64,000 bases of DNA from assembly GCF_963675165.1 (NCBI RefSeq), contig NC_087377.1:10216632-10280631 (forward strand). Direction: 5' to 3'. Positions 45,101 to 56,252 of the stretch are shown here, in pieces. The stretch is from Halichondria panicea (Eukaryota; Porifera; Demospongiae; Suberitida; Halichondriidae). Under the pieces are notes generated by a model that saw only the letters and a program-made list of their open reading frames with translations, did no database searches and had not been told where the DNA came from. The position numbers were made by a program, and so were the translations under genes. Every line of letters begins with the position of its first letter. Position 1 is the stretch's first letter.

Positions 45101-48100
45101 TATTGGTTACCACCAAAGTTTATGAAATACGTAGAGCACCTCTCTCTATAAGAAGAGCAGCTGGTATCACAGTTTGAGCTGAGCCTGTTTCTTGACTGAC
45201 TTCGACAACTTCAGGAAAGATAATGTCATCCAAACTAGTGGTATCAACTTCAATTGCAGCTAGCACTGGACGGTAAATGCAAATATACTAGCTTCAAATC
45301 AACTATCTAGTAAATGGTGAAGTATATGCATACCGATGTTCTGTCTCACAAGTTTGATCTCAGTCACGTTGCCTGTATCCACAGCTTCACTCCTTAGTGC
45401 CAATGACACATACTGACCATATAACTCTGCACTCAACAACAATTGTTGACTCTCAGCAGCATAATCCTGAAGTATAATTGTTTGCATGATTGTCAGTATA
45501 ATTATTATATCTATAATTATATATCTGTACCATTTGTAATCTTTCCCATCCTTCTGTATTCCTCTCATCCAGAACATTGTTGAGAACATTCATAACTTCC
45601 TGCAAGACTCAATTATTTAAACAAAAGGGACTTGACTTATAGTCTTACTTCACTAAAATTGAGAGAAGACATGGGGCTAGCAATCTTAACACTTTGAACT
45701 AGATAATTCACACTTAACTTGACGATCATATTAGCAGTGCTGAGGTCTTGAGGGAATATGGTTGAGTCTCCTATTGCATTTACACTAGTAGCCTCCGCAA
45801 GAGAAACAAGGAGGTCGTCAACTTCATTTTGAGATGTATTGTTCTGAGATGCATTTCTAGAAAATAGTTCATTTGCCTGAATGGGAAATAGAAAACTATA
45901 GCTAATGAAAGATCGTCACGAACGATTTTAAAAAGAAGAGGGCATGCAACTCAGGCTATTCTCTCAAAGATCTGATCTTGATGATATAGACACGTGCATA
46001 TTATAAGATTTTGAGAATGTACACGTGCAATATTATTCAGTATATGATACATGACAGCGCATGTATTCATATATACAATAATACAGTAACTGCAAAGTCT
46101 CACCCTGTCATTAAGTGAGAGAAATACTTCCCTAGTGCAGTTATCAATATTCACTGCTTCCCACACACCTTCAAATGTACAGAAACGATTTGCAGTACCT
46201 ATAAATACATGCACATCAATATACAGTCACTTGGAATGATAATTATAGTGATACCTAAAGTTGTTCCATTTCTATTTTGTGGGCATTGCTGGGAATAGGA
46301 AAAGCCAGCCACAGTAGCAGGGAAGACCAGCCCCCATACAGAATCACGTTCAGCTTCACACTGAACCACGCCTATACAGAAAATCATAATTATAATCAAA
46401 AACGTTTTCCATTCAGTTGCTACGACCATGAACGAGTATTAGTTGGGCGGAGTCCGTGTTGTTTATGCATTCGCGTTGGTTGAACCCTGCCCAGCTAAAT
46501 GAGTATGAGGATATGCAATATCAAAGTTCAGCAGCCTCGCAGATGGGCCCAAACTGTATAGTCTGAACACATTAATTTCAACCAGAAGGTATAATTATAG
46601 GTAGAGACCAAATTTCGTCAGATGTCAATAATCGTTAACTATAGAAGTGCATATAATGCACCAATAAAACGAGATTGATTCTAACTAACTGCACACACCA
46701 ATAGGTGGCTATAGGACTACTAACCAACAACATTTTTGATGGGCCAAGTTGCTTCCAGTCGGAGCTATAATCACTAGAAAAAACTGTTCAATTGTTCGAT
46801 TTTTCGGCGTGTGTAATCTATTTCCGTTTTTGCCAGATCTACACAGCTAGAGTTAGCTGACACATACTGGGCTCAATCTAGATAGAGTACAGTACATGGT
46901 GGAGCAATTTCAGAGTCAGTAGACCTTGCAAAGCTGAGCTAGAGTCATTTGTGCCTGACGAAAGTAAAGCCCATGCAGCGCTAATAATCCAGTTTCTGTG
47001 GCACAGTATAGTGTTGAGTAGAGTATTCTCTAGTCGAATATGCAGCCTTAGAAAACATTGTAGCCTTGTCATTTCTTTGAACACATTCACTCAAATGCTT
47101 GCAAAATGGGGGGGGGGGGCGGGGGTGACATTATCGGTAGCTTTTACTGTCAATATGTATAAAGTCTGAATTGTCTCAAAGTCTAGATATGATGTGACAA
47201 ATAGTTGACCAGTATCAGGCTCAAGTAAATTTCCACAAGTATAATGTCATAATAATTTGAGGGAGGTTGTCAAGATGATCAGTGGCAATTAACAATTGTC
47301 CAATAAATTGTGATTCAGATATCTCAGCAGAATATTGAGGGAAATCAAAAAAGTGAATCATCAACCATGTACAACGAGAGAATTTTTGCACTACTGACTC
47401 CACTGTCCACTGCCATTACTCACAGGAATACAGTACTAGTATTTTACACATATATGCTATGAACATGTACATGAAGGAACTACATGATATAGTCTCTAGA
47501 AACAATATAATCTTCTCTTTAAACTCAACTTACCATTACAGATGAGTTGCTCACGTTCACAAATTGCTGCTTCTCCATCAAAAACACCAGTAGTGCTGCT
47601 ACCATCTCCAGTGCAAGTCCTTGTGTTGTTACCAACCAGAACAAACCCAGTGTCACAACTGTGGTTAGCCATGGAATTGAAAGCATAGTTGCCGTTTTCA
47701 TTAGAAGAAGAACTATTGTATGTCACAAAGCCATTGGTAGGAGCAGTCAAGGGAGGACAGGTTATAGCTATGGTGAAATGAAGCAAATCAGTTATTATAA
47801 TTATTAGAACACTCAATTTACCATTACAGACGATTTCATTTGTTCTAGAAAATGAAGCAACAAATCCATTCAAGCAGCTACAGTTGAACTGTTCCCTGTT
47901 ATTCAAACAAATAGAATTTTGACCACAGTTGCATTGTATGGGAGATAATCTCATGCCTCCAGGATAACCATAAGAATTGTCTGAGTTTAATCCATACACT
48001 GAAACACCTAGAACAGCTGAGCTGTTTTGATGGTGGATAGAATGAGCTCCAGTAGACACACTCGTTCTACTTACGTGGCCACAAACCTCTCCACTTGAAC

Positions 48101-49288
48101 AGACAACATTTCTCCAGCCAGTAACAATGGAATTGTCTAATAATATTTGTGCAGTTTGAAAAAACTCGGAAGAAACATATACCGTGACATAGTTAGATAA
48201 GAAAAGAGGAACTGCTTCAACAAAATAATTATTTGTAAACTGCTCAATTGGAGGGATTATCATCATGAATGGGTCTCCCACGCCATCCCTCTCCCTACCA
48301 TACGCATACTGGACGACTAGTACTGGAGAAGTGGATTCAATACTACAGAAACTGTTAATAGGTATTTCAAACTCTCTGAAACTCCCTCCACTCTGCAACT
48401 GGAATTCACTGACTGATACGTTAGTGTTGCAGTTCACAGCTATACTTGCTGCTCGGGCACTAAGAACACGAATACGTTCACCAGAAGATCTACCCTCGAG
48501 AGATGCCACGAGGAATTTTGAGCCCCATGTCACAGTCGGAGGCACTTGTTCAACCAGGTGGTCACAAGCGCCTACACTTTGAGGAACATTGGCACAATCA
48601 GATCCACTAAACACAGACAAAGGTTTGGAGCTAGTTATTCTTGTTCCTGTGAGATCATTATCACTTTCAATCTGATATGTTTCCATACTATTGAGTGTTA
48701 TTGTTGAGGAATTAAATTTGACAACAGTTTTATTTTTACAAGCCACCAACAAAATCACACTAGGAGTGTTATTGGTGTCATAGGAGATTCCATAATATTC
48801 GTATTCATTAACTGCCATTTTAGAACAGGGTAACGCTAAATAAGCATCTGTAGTAGCTGAATGAAAAGACATCGCATACAAATTGATGTCTCTGTCAGCT
48901 TCAACAAGGATCCCCTTGTTCCTTTCATCAACAGAAAATACCTCAAAACTCGATGGAATGAATATCCTAGTTGAAGAGTTAGAAACATTCCCACTGATAT
49001 CAATTGGAGTGACAGTGAAATTAACAGCACTTGACTCCGGGTTTGTGATAAACAAGAACAACTCGGGATCGATTCCTGGAAATTGAACAGCATTTCTTGG
49101 GAAACCGATCATGAATTTTTTGCCAGCACTTGATAAAATATTATCTAGGGTTAATGGACAATTCAAGGATTACACGCTAGATTCTACAAGAATTCAGTCC
49201 TACCTGTGATTTGGGCATCACAAGATGGAGCAAATGTGATTATGATTATTGTCAATGACAAAGTAGATCTAGCAATTCTGTAGCTCAT
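42136..49288 (-). CDS. adhesion GPCR with IgGFc-binding, EGF, Sushi, HormR and GAIN/GPS domains (19 exons)
   Basis: Exons, 5' to 3': 49204-49288, 47822-49144, 47534-47767, 46255-46371, 46104-46198, 45649-45876, 45531-45599, 45334-45466, 45140-45259, 44831-45069, 44730-44785, 44529-44676, 44336-44442, 44161-44272, 43422-43575, 42948-43014, 42720-42795, 42442-42542, 42136-42373. All phases agree, giving about 1,233 residues. The signal peptide ends CDAQIT. Then come an FCGBP-type IgGFc-binding region ([37 protein letters not shown]), an EGF ([16 protein letters not shown]), a Sushi domain, HormR ([29 protein letters not shown]), GAIN, GPS ([20 protein letters not shown]) and seven helices ([34 protein letters not shown]). 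It is likely a plasma-membrane receptor; ligand unknown. One exon is flanked by a 45-nt intron. The C-terminal tail after LRSEK may be spliced further. Confidence 0.88.
43607..43795. mobile_element. left-end fragment of the CAGT...ACTG MITE family, intronic
   Basis: cagtataaactctcgctaat through gccccaaacc matches the left half of 13918-14275. It lies in the GPCR intron between the TM2 exon (44161) and TM3 exon (43575). Confidence 0.6.
46575..46990 (-). repeat. dispersed repeat R2, copy 2 (inverted), in GPCR intron
   Basis: Reverse complement of 38640-39070. It sits between the HormR exon (46371) and the Sushi exon (47534). A degenerate piece of the CTAGTTGGGCGGAG MITE (about 46438-46500) and a poly-G run (47108-47118) are in the same intron. 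Confidence 0.65.
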
Positions 49289-49935
49289 TATTTTTAGCAA
49301 CTGGCTCAACAGATTTAGTCTATATATTCAGTGAGGCAAGCTTTAAAATGTCCACTAGCTATATCTCTGAAATATTAAGCCCCCCCCCTCATAAATCTAC
49401 AATAAAACAGTACCCCCTATGGTGGGTGCATGCCTTATTGATTGACAATAGATTGTATAGCTATGACAATACCTCTGCTGTATATATCTAGATCTTGGAT
49501 TAATGTTGCCATGGAGTGTCCCTTTGACCTTAACCATTCAGTTCTCCGTAAATAGTCCACTCTGGAATGCCTTAATTTCCATTCTCTGAACATTAATTTT
49601 GTTCTGGAAAGCTCTTACTTCATGTCTGCATGTCGTTCCATATTCCGTTTCATATTCCATTCCATGCACATTCCTCTTTTACTCCCCTGGAGAGGCGGCG
49701 TCATTAGCTATATAGGAATGCTTACATTGTAATCATGATGTGATCTATGTATTTATTTTCGATCAGTTGACATCTACATGGGATTGTACTTAATTTTGAC
49801 TGTCCATTAGGAAAACCAATTAAAGGATGCATTTAGTAGCCCTTGGAGAGTTGTCACAGTGTCATTACTATATTAATTGAAGCAAAATGTCATAATTTGA
49901 TGTGATCAAATGTTTTACTCTCTTTCTGTGTGCAG
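49289..49935. other. intergenic, nothing recognised
   Basis: 5' flank of the GPCR gene on the minus strand. A poly-C run lies at 49380-49388. No further exon of the neighbouring b561-like gene was found here. Confidence 0.4.
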
Positions 49936-50519
49936 AGTTTGGGAATGCTTGTGACGGTGGCTGGGTTCGTGGTCATCTTCTTGGTGGGCAGTTACAATGA
50001 GCCAGTCTTCCCTCACGCCATTGTCGGCATTGTACTCACCACTCTCATGAACAGCAGTTCCTATTGGGAATATTGTGAGCACTAGTTGTGTGTATGATGG
50101 CCTTGAGATATGTATAGTAATAGAAATGAGTTGAATTCTGACTCAGTGAAACCTGTAAATTGTGGTCATCCCTATAAGCAGGTCACACACCCTCTATATA
50201 TAATACAGCCAGATTTTGCCTCGAGCTACATGAACTTCTCGAACTTCATAGTCCATAGTATATGTGCTTGTATATACCTGTGTGTAGCAGGCCACCTCTT
50301 TATTACAGCCATTGTTGTAACCATGATAAAATGCACCTCGTACTTGTATTCCAATGCCATGCAACTATTGTTTCATTTCCCCCCCACAGCCATCCGCGCA
50401 TGTGTTGACAAGGAGGATGGTAAGCCCCCCCTGAAGAAAAGACTGCCTATCGCAAGTGTTGGGAACTTTATCATGCCATCTCAGGATTCCTCACCATAGC
50501 GATTATAGGACTAGAACTG
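49936..50519 (+). pseudogene. cytochrome b561/ferric-reductase-like fragment (two exons)
   Basis: Exon 49936-50074 (acceptor gtgcag, donor gtgagc) reads MLVTVAGFVVIFLVGSYNEP and FPHAIVGIVLTTLM; exon 50390-50519 (acceptor cccacag, donor gtgagc) reads IRACVDKEDG and, after a frame change, WELYHAISGFLTIAIIGLEL. Two hydrophobic helices each begin with a histidine (PHAIVG, YHAISG) like the haem-ligand positions of the b561 core in FRRS1-type ferric-chelate reductases. The second exon is one base short of phase: a run of seven C (about 50425-50431) would need eight. Without flanking DOMON, reeler or remaining b561 exons, this is a fragment or pseudogene, or the C run is miscounted. Confidence 0.55.
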
Positions 50520-51550
50520 GTGAGCATATTAATGTCTATAGTACTGTTATGATGACAGAGAGCTGCTAACTATATATAATATTTATGTGAATTGAAAGGC
50601 TATTGAACTTTCTGTTTACATTATGAGAATTAGAAGTGTGTTTATACATTTTAGAGCATGTTTTGCAACGTTTATCTGCATGCTTTCAAAATTATTGTGT
50701 TGGCTTTTAATACACCTCCTCATTTTGCAAGTGACCCTAGGGGTCTTCTTAACCAATGCCCCCCTGATCGTGTAGGCTGTGTGGGCGGGTCTGGAGGGCA
50801 CCTGCATAACTGGTTGTGTTTCTTGTGCACTCATACATGTGTCTACGCCTATTGCAAGATACCTTATAAGGTGACATAATTATTTTCACAGGTAGATTTG
50901 TTTGCAATTTCCACTGTTAAGCTCATTTTGCTGGCATAAATTGCTAAAGCTGTGAAATTAATGTTATTCATAGCGTTTCTAATTACTCGTTAGCATTTTC
51001 CAATTATCTGCGAGTACAAATTTCGCGATTTTACTCTCATTTGCAGAAATAGCAGAAATTAATGCCTGCGAAAATATGTCGCTCACAGAGGACAAAAATT
51101 TATCAGGCTATCATAATTATATTTATACAGTATACAACCGCTCAGTACACACCTTTTAATGGATGGGTAAATTGACAGCTTGCTTTTATTTGCTGAATTG
51201 CTGGTTGATTGGGTGTGTAACGTCGTATATATATATTTTTGTGAGGTGAAATTTTCCATTTAAAAAGAACAGAACTCTCTACAATTACAATGACTGCACA
51301 AAAACTTATCAGCATGCATTGATTTACACGTATACAGTTACATTTGTGTTCTATGACATCACAATCTCACTTTGTAGGCTGCATTGCTGGATACCATAAC
51401 TGCTTCACCTGCAGTAGTGATTACTAGGAATAACACTAAATTAATTGGCACACAAACCTTCACCGCTGTTTTTGTTAGGATCGATATAGTTTCATAAACC
51501 ACCTCATATCTACATGTATACCTGAAGAATAGCCATAATCATGATGACCT
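50520..51550. other. no gene recognised
   Basis: An acceptor-like site at about 50891 leads to a short open stretch (VDLFAISTVKLILLA) that could be a last exon of the b561-like gene, but it does not resemble the family. A degenerate tttcgc/gcgaaa inverted-repeat element may occupy about 51000-51125. Confidence 0.35.
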
Positions 51551-51700
<150 letters not shown>

Positions 51701-51882
51701 CACATAATTATATATGCACACATGCATGTGACCCACATGCACACATACACACAGTGTGATACGTAATGCAGATATGCATACACTATAATTAGACAGTGTG
51801 GTATCATGCATATTAATTTTTACCTCATACATGTTCATATGTGTGCTCATCATTTGATTGGACGTTGACCGCATCATTATAG

Positions 51883-53642
51883 GAGCTTGTCTATTAATGG
51901 ACTGGAACAACGTTGCCATGAGGGGCGTGACATTGAAGACACTAAAAGGTAGGTAAACAGAATTAATGTTCATACCGCTGAATTTATGAGCAAAAATGTT
52001 TCCAAAGTTGTCACATTGACATTCATTGCTCATTTCTTTCTTCAAAGTTGTACCTCTAAAATTCCCCTACTTTTCTCTTCATTTCTTGCTGTAAAAGTGG
52101 ACACACATGTGTTCCCATGTGACATAGTTAGATGATACCACCCTCCTCCCTCTAGGTCTATTCACTCCAAATTACGTACAGAGTATAGTGAGTGAGATCT
52201 CCAAGATGCAAGAGTTCCACCACCCTCACGCCATGTCCCTGATTGGGGTGTGTCTCAATGCTGGACCCGGTGTTTCCATGGTGATGCCGTATATGAGCAA
52301 CGGTAGTCTACTAGACTACTTGAAGAAAGAGAGGTCTACCCTAGAGTTGGCAGAGGGAGAGGATTTTGAGAAGGTATTTTGAACTCCATGCAAAATATTC
52401 AGGCCAATCTTATAATTATGGCAGCAAGTGTAAATTGTACAGTGAAACCTGTCTTAGACTATTAGGTCACCGTCTATAATAATAATACAGGCAGGTTAGT
52501 ATGGGCCCCAACGTCTCCATAATATAGCATGTGTTTGGATCTTTCTTACAGCCATGCACTGTTGGTATCAAGGGGATACTGCTTACATGTATATAGACAG
52601 GTTTCACTGCATGTCCTGGTATCCATGCATGCACCCTTTGTGTTTCTTCTGCTATTGAAGATCGACAGCGTGAGTTAGCAATTTCTAGTTGCAAAAGTAA
52701 ATGGTGCATTTAATAGCTCTTATAGAAGGGCTTATCAATGGTGAATTTGAATTAGCGATTGCTAAGCACACAAACTTTACATATCATGTAGGTGTTAGCT
52801 GTGAGAAAGCTGCTGTTGAAGATGTGTCATCAAATAGCTCTTGGAATGGCGTATCTTGCACAGCACAAGTTCGTCCATCGAGACCTGGCTGCCAGGAACT
52901 TCATGTGAGGCACTGAATCGGTTTGTCTATATTCTTATGTGCTGCATGTAGGAGTCCACACAGTAACGTGCACATCTTGAGATCATTATGATTTCAGGTC
53001 ACAGCAAGAAATTGCAAGAGTTACCTCACTTAATATAGGTTGGATTCTTTGCAAAAGGTGACCTTAAAGTTGGTGATTTTGGTCTGGCCGAGGACATGTA
53101 TACACAAGGATATTACTAGTACTACAGGGTCTCATTGATTGCCAGCTGTTGGTATGAGGATCCTGAAGAGAGGCCTTCTTTTGATGAGCTAGCAGCCGAG
53201 TTGGATAAAGTTCTGAGCACTATGGTGGGCTATGTGGAACGGAACGTGGAGCTAGTTTCCATCATTGAGGATGAACACTGTATCACTGAGGATGAACACA
53301 GTAAGCAATTGATAGTTTACTTCTGAGAGCGAGACGCTGTATTGAATGCATTTCTGGGATATTGAAGTGTCCAGACGTAGTGTGTTTGTAATTGTGGGTA
53401 TTGACTGAGCGTGTCCTCCTATTCTGTTCTCTGCAGAGTATGATCACGTTCTCTCACTCGAAGAGCAGATGAAACTTGCCAAGGCTGCTATTAATTAAGG
53501 AGGTTCCTATGGAAGAAACTCTGCTGCGTATGGGCTTAGAGGAACCGCGGAGACCAGTCTCGCTCATGGATTGGGAAGTGAAAAACAAGAATATCCAACC
53601 GAGCAAGTTATTGAATCCTGCAGTTCGCTATTTCAACAGTGA
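51883..53642 (+). pseudogene. receptor tyrosine kinase domain, decayed
   Basis: Recognisable exons: 51883-51948 (strand-3 lysine region, GVTLKTLKG), 52156-52373 (EISKMQEFHHPHAMSLIGVC, MVMPYMSNGSLLDYLKK), 52792-52904 (MAYLAQHKFVHRDLAARNFM), 53039-53119 (KVGDFGLAEDMYTQGYY), 53128-53300 (LIASCWYEDPEERPSFDELA) and 53437-53498. The first three join in phase. At 53039 one base is missing between MLDS and the DFG frame, a TAG follows GYY at about 53117-53119, and the P+1 loop to helix G is absent between there and 53128. A TAA at 53496-53498 is followed in the same frame by ~47 further open codons to 53642. HRDLAARN marks a tyrosine kinase of the MET/AXL-like animal class. No glycine-rich loop, transmembrane or ectodomain exon was found. 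Confidence 0.75.
52440..52609. mobile_element. 170 bp MITE with CAGTGAAACCTGTCT ends
   Basis: The left end cagtgaaacctgtctta pairs with the right end agacaggtttcactg over 15 bp. It is inserted in the kinase pseudogene intron between 52373 and 52792. A solitary left end occurs at about 50144 (cagtgaaacctgtaaa). Confidence 0.7.
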
Positions 53643-55480
53643 CCCACAACAATCTCCACTGCTAGAGTGTGAATCTATACTGAATAATGGATATCTAGAC
53701 ATAATTAAGACCAATTGACACCAGCACCGAATATAATGCACAGACGCTCGTCCTTCAAAACGTCTGTGTTTAGAAACCTTTTTGCTGTTTTTGTTATAAT
53801 TATTATAGTGGTGCCAGGGAACTATTATAGTACTTTCATGTGATTCTAAGTTATAGTTGTGACACATGCACGAGTGCCACGCGGCCTCGAGGGCAAAGGC
53901 ACTACTGAGCCAATATATCCAATGTGCGCACGAGTGAGCTGTGTAAAAACTGCATTCCTTGTACATTCCTTTCCGTGTACACATCACTCCTTTTATAGGA
54001 CAACTAGTTTCAACTATTTGTGGTCGGCTGTGGAATGCACCAGATGCATGAAAGACGTTAACAGTGTTATACTATAGAAGGGACCGTTTCAGGTTACTGG
54101 GTGGAGGGTGGGCTTTAGGTAACTTCAGCCATACTATGCCAGTATCTAGATAGTGGCACAGTTCAAGGCTTGACCTGTGCCATATGGCAGATATTGGCAC
54201 AGTGTTTCCTTCGATCTGCCCACTCAAAATGCAACAAATAGATATAATTTATTATTATTGTAGATGACAAAATTGAATGTGACTTGTCTCCTGCAGAGGG
54301 TCCTCAAACTATATATGTATGACCTCCAAACCTAACGTTGAGCATTGAATTTTAATATAGTTCTCATTCATTAAACTCCCTTAAAACAGTGAATGCAGTG
54401 ATTTTGTGAAACTACCGTATTATTACTGCAAGTGTTTGACAATTTGCTATGTAACGTTTGCTAGCATGTCAAACATTAGCCTCAATTCGATTCGCGGCCT
54501 GGAATCGAGGCTAGTCAAACAGTACTCTTATACTCATTCTGTGGATTTGATAGAGGTTTAAATGACCACACCCCTACAGTATAGAGAGAGGCCTTTCAAT
54601 AACGCAAGCCAACTTCCTCAGCCAAATGTGTAAAGCTGTTTCTGTTCAAGATTCTAGCAGTAGACGGTTTAAAGTTTTTCCAGGCTTGCTAAGCTTTATT
54701 GGAACTTCTCAAGAGCAGCAACCTTGAAATTGGGATATCTGAGGAGAATACAGTTGGCACCTATATATGTAAGATTCCTAAATCTTTGCAGTTCAAGGTC
54801 AATGGGCCCTGATAAATTATGTTTGGAATAGTTTTAGCATAGCTTGTGTGTCTAAAGGACATCAGATGTCCATTTTTGGTAAAGATCATTACATTAAGTT
54901 TTGCATAACAACGCTTTCATGGTAAAAAATGCTGAAAGGTAAATATTTTGGCTCAGTTCAAGTCAGCAAGATAACACTGAGAATCATGATTATATTAATT
55001 TGTCTTGTCAGGGGTTGTACATGTACATATTCGTGGGTGTTTCTAGAGTAAGCCTGTATGTAGCTTCCTATCAGCCAATGTTTGCGCAAATGAAATTAGT
55101 GGTCATTTTACTATGCCCACTACTCAGAAAAATCTGACCCGGATTCGATCCATGCAGATTAGGTGTCGTGTAAACGGGGCTGTAGATACATGTATAGTAC
55201 CACTGAACAAATAGCTGGTGCCATTGAGTGAGTAGCTGCCTGTAGCAAGAGCTGTTTATCATAGAGCACGACCACTTTCAGTAGCTGTTAAAAGAAGATT
55301 TATATGGAGTAAATACCTGACAATAATTTATAGCAAAAAGTTTCACTGTCGCAGACTTTTCAAATACTGGGTTAGTACAGTCATTTCATAGCCGTTACTT
55401 CTGTATATTAATTACTAGTCATTAGAATTCGCCATAAAAGTCATGTAATTTACAGCATTTCTTATATCAATAATCTGCTT
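53643..55480. other. intergenic with repeat R4
   Basis: No exon is seen. Repeat R4 copy 2 is at about 54262-54600, including the cggcctggaatcgaggctag palindrome-arm motif at 54499-54516. Confidence 0.5.
54262..54600 (+). repeat. dispersed repeat R4, copy 2
   Basis: gaatgtgacttgtctcctgc, agagggtcct, gacctccaaacctaac and ccacacccctacagtata match 28596-29035 in order. Confidence 0.6.
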
Positions 55481-55481
55481 A

Positions 55482-55736
55482 ATTTTGTAGACGTATGTAG
55501 AAAAAATATTAAAGGACACATTCACTACATATACATCCAGTATAACGTTCACAATGATAACTAAGAAATGTATACACAAACAGACAAATTACTGTTATGG
55601 CATTTTGTAGACGTATGTAGAAAAAATATTAAAGGACACATTCACTACATATACATCCAGTATAACGTTCACAATGATAACTAAGAAAATAATGTAATAA
55701 CTGTATACACAAACAGACAAATTACTATTATGGCAC
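55482..55736 (+). repeat. ~120 bp direct tandem duplication
   Basis: An 86 bp block starting attttgtagacgtatgtaga is repeated without change at 55482 and 55602. The following ~35 bp (tatacacaaacagacaaatt) also repeat with a small insertion and one substitution. The near identity indicates a recent event. Confidence 0.9.
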
Positions 55737-56032
55737 ACAAGAGCACCGTACATAATTAAAACAATTGGTATTTAGGGAATTTGCATGTATGTATTGTGAT
55801 GTATTGTGATGTATGTATTGTGATGAATGATAGTGTGAAAACAAAAAAGGTGTAATGTGAATTCTAAAATAGTCTATAATAATACAGAGTAGGGGGGGGT
55901 GGTGCAGTGATACAGTGCTTCTAAAGAACTTGACAATCTATGGAGAATAAAAAATTATTATTAAAAATTATTATTAATTTGTTCATTATAATTATTAAGG
56001 ACATATAATTATTTTGTTTCATATAATTCATA

Positions 56033-56252
56033 TATCGTACAGTGGTAAAATTTCGTGAGGTACATAATTTTGCGTTTTTCGAGGGCAGACAGAAAACGCG
56101 AAAATTAAAATTGAGATAACTCCCATGCACCAGTATTTCACATGTAAAACTATTGGTGGGTGTGGTTTCCTGGCATTGAAACGCGAGTATTAGAAATCCA
56201 CAAACATTTCTGCAGAGACCAAAGCGAAAATTTGTTGCTATATACGATAATT
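56033..56252. mobile_element. MITE-like element, atcgta TIR
   Basis: The left end atatcgtacagtggtaaaat and the right end (complement atcgtatatagcaacaaatt) form an imperfect TIR running into ttttcg. The interior has gcgaaaat and cgcgagtat motifs like the element at 3863. About 220 bp. Confidence 0.5.

Noticed and set aside
50892..50936. Possible last exon of the b561-like gene
   Set aside because: Acceptor and phase are acceptable, but the 15-residue product does not resemble the family's final helix.
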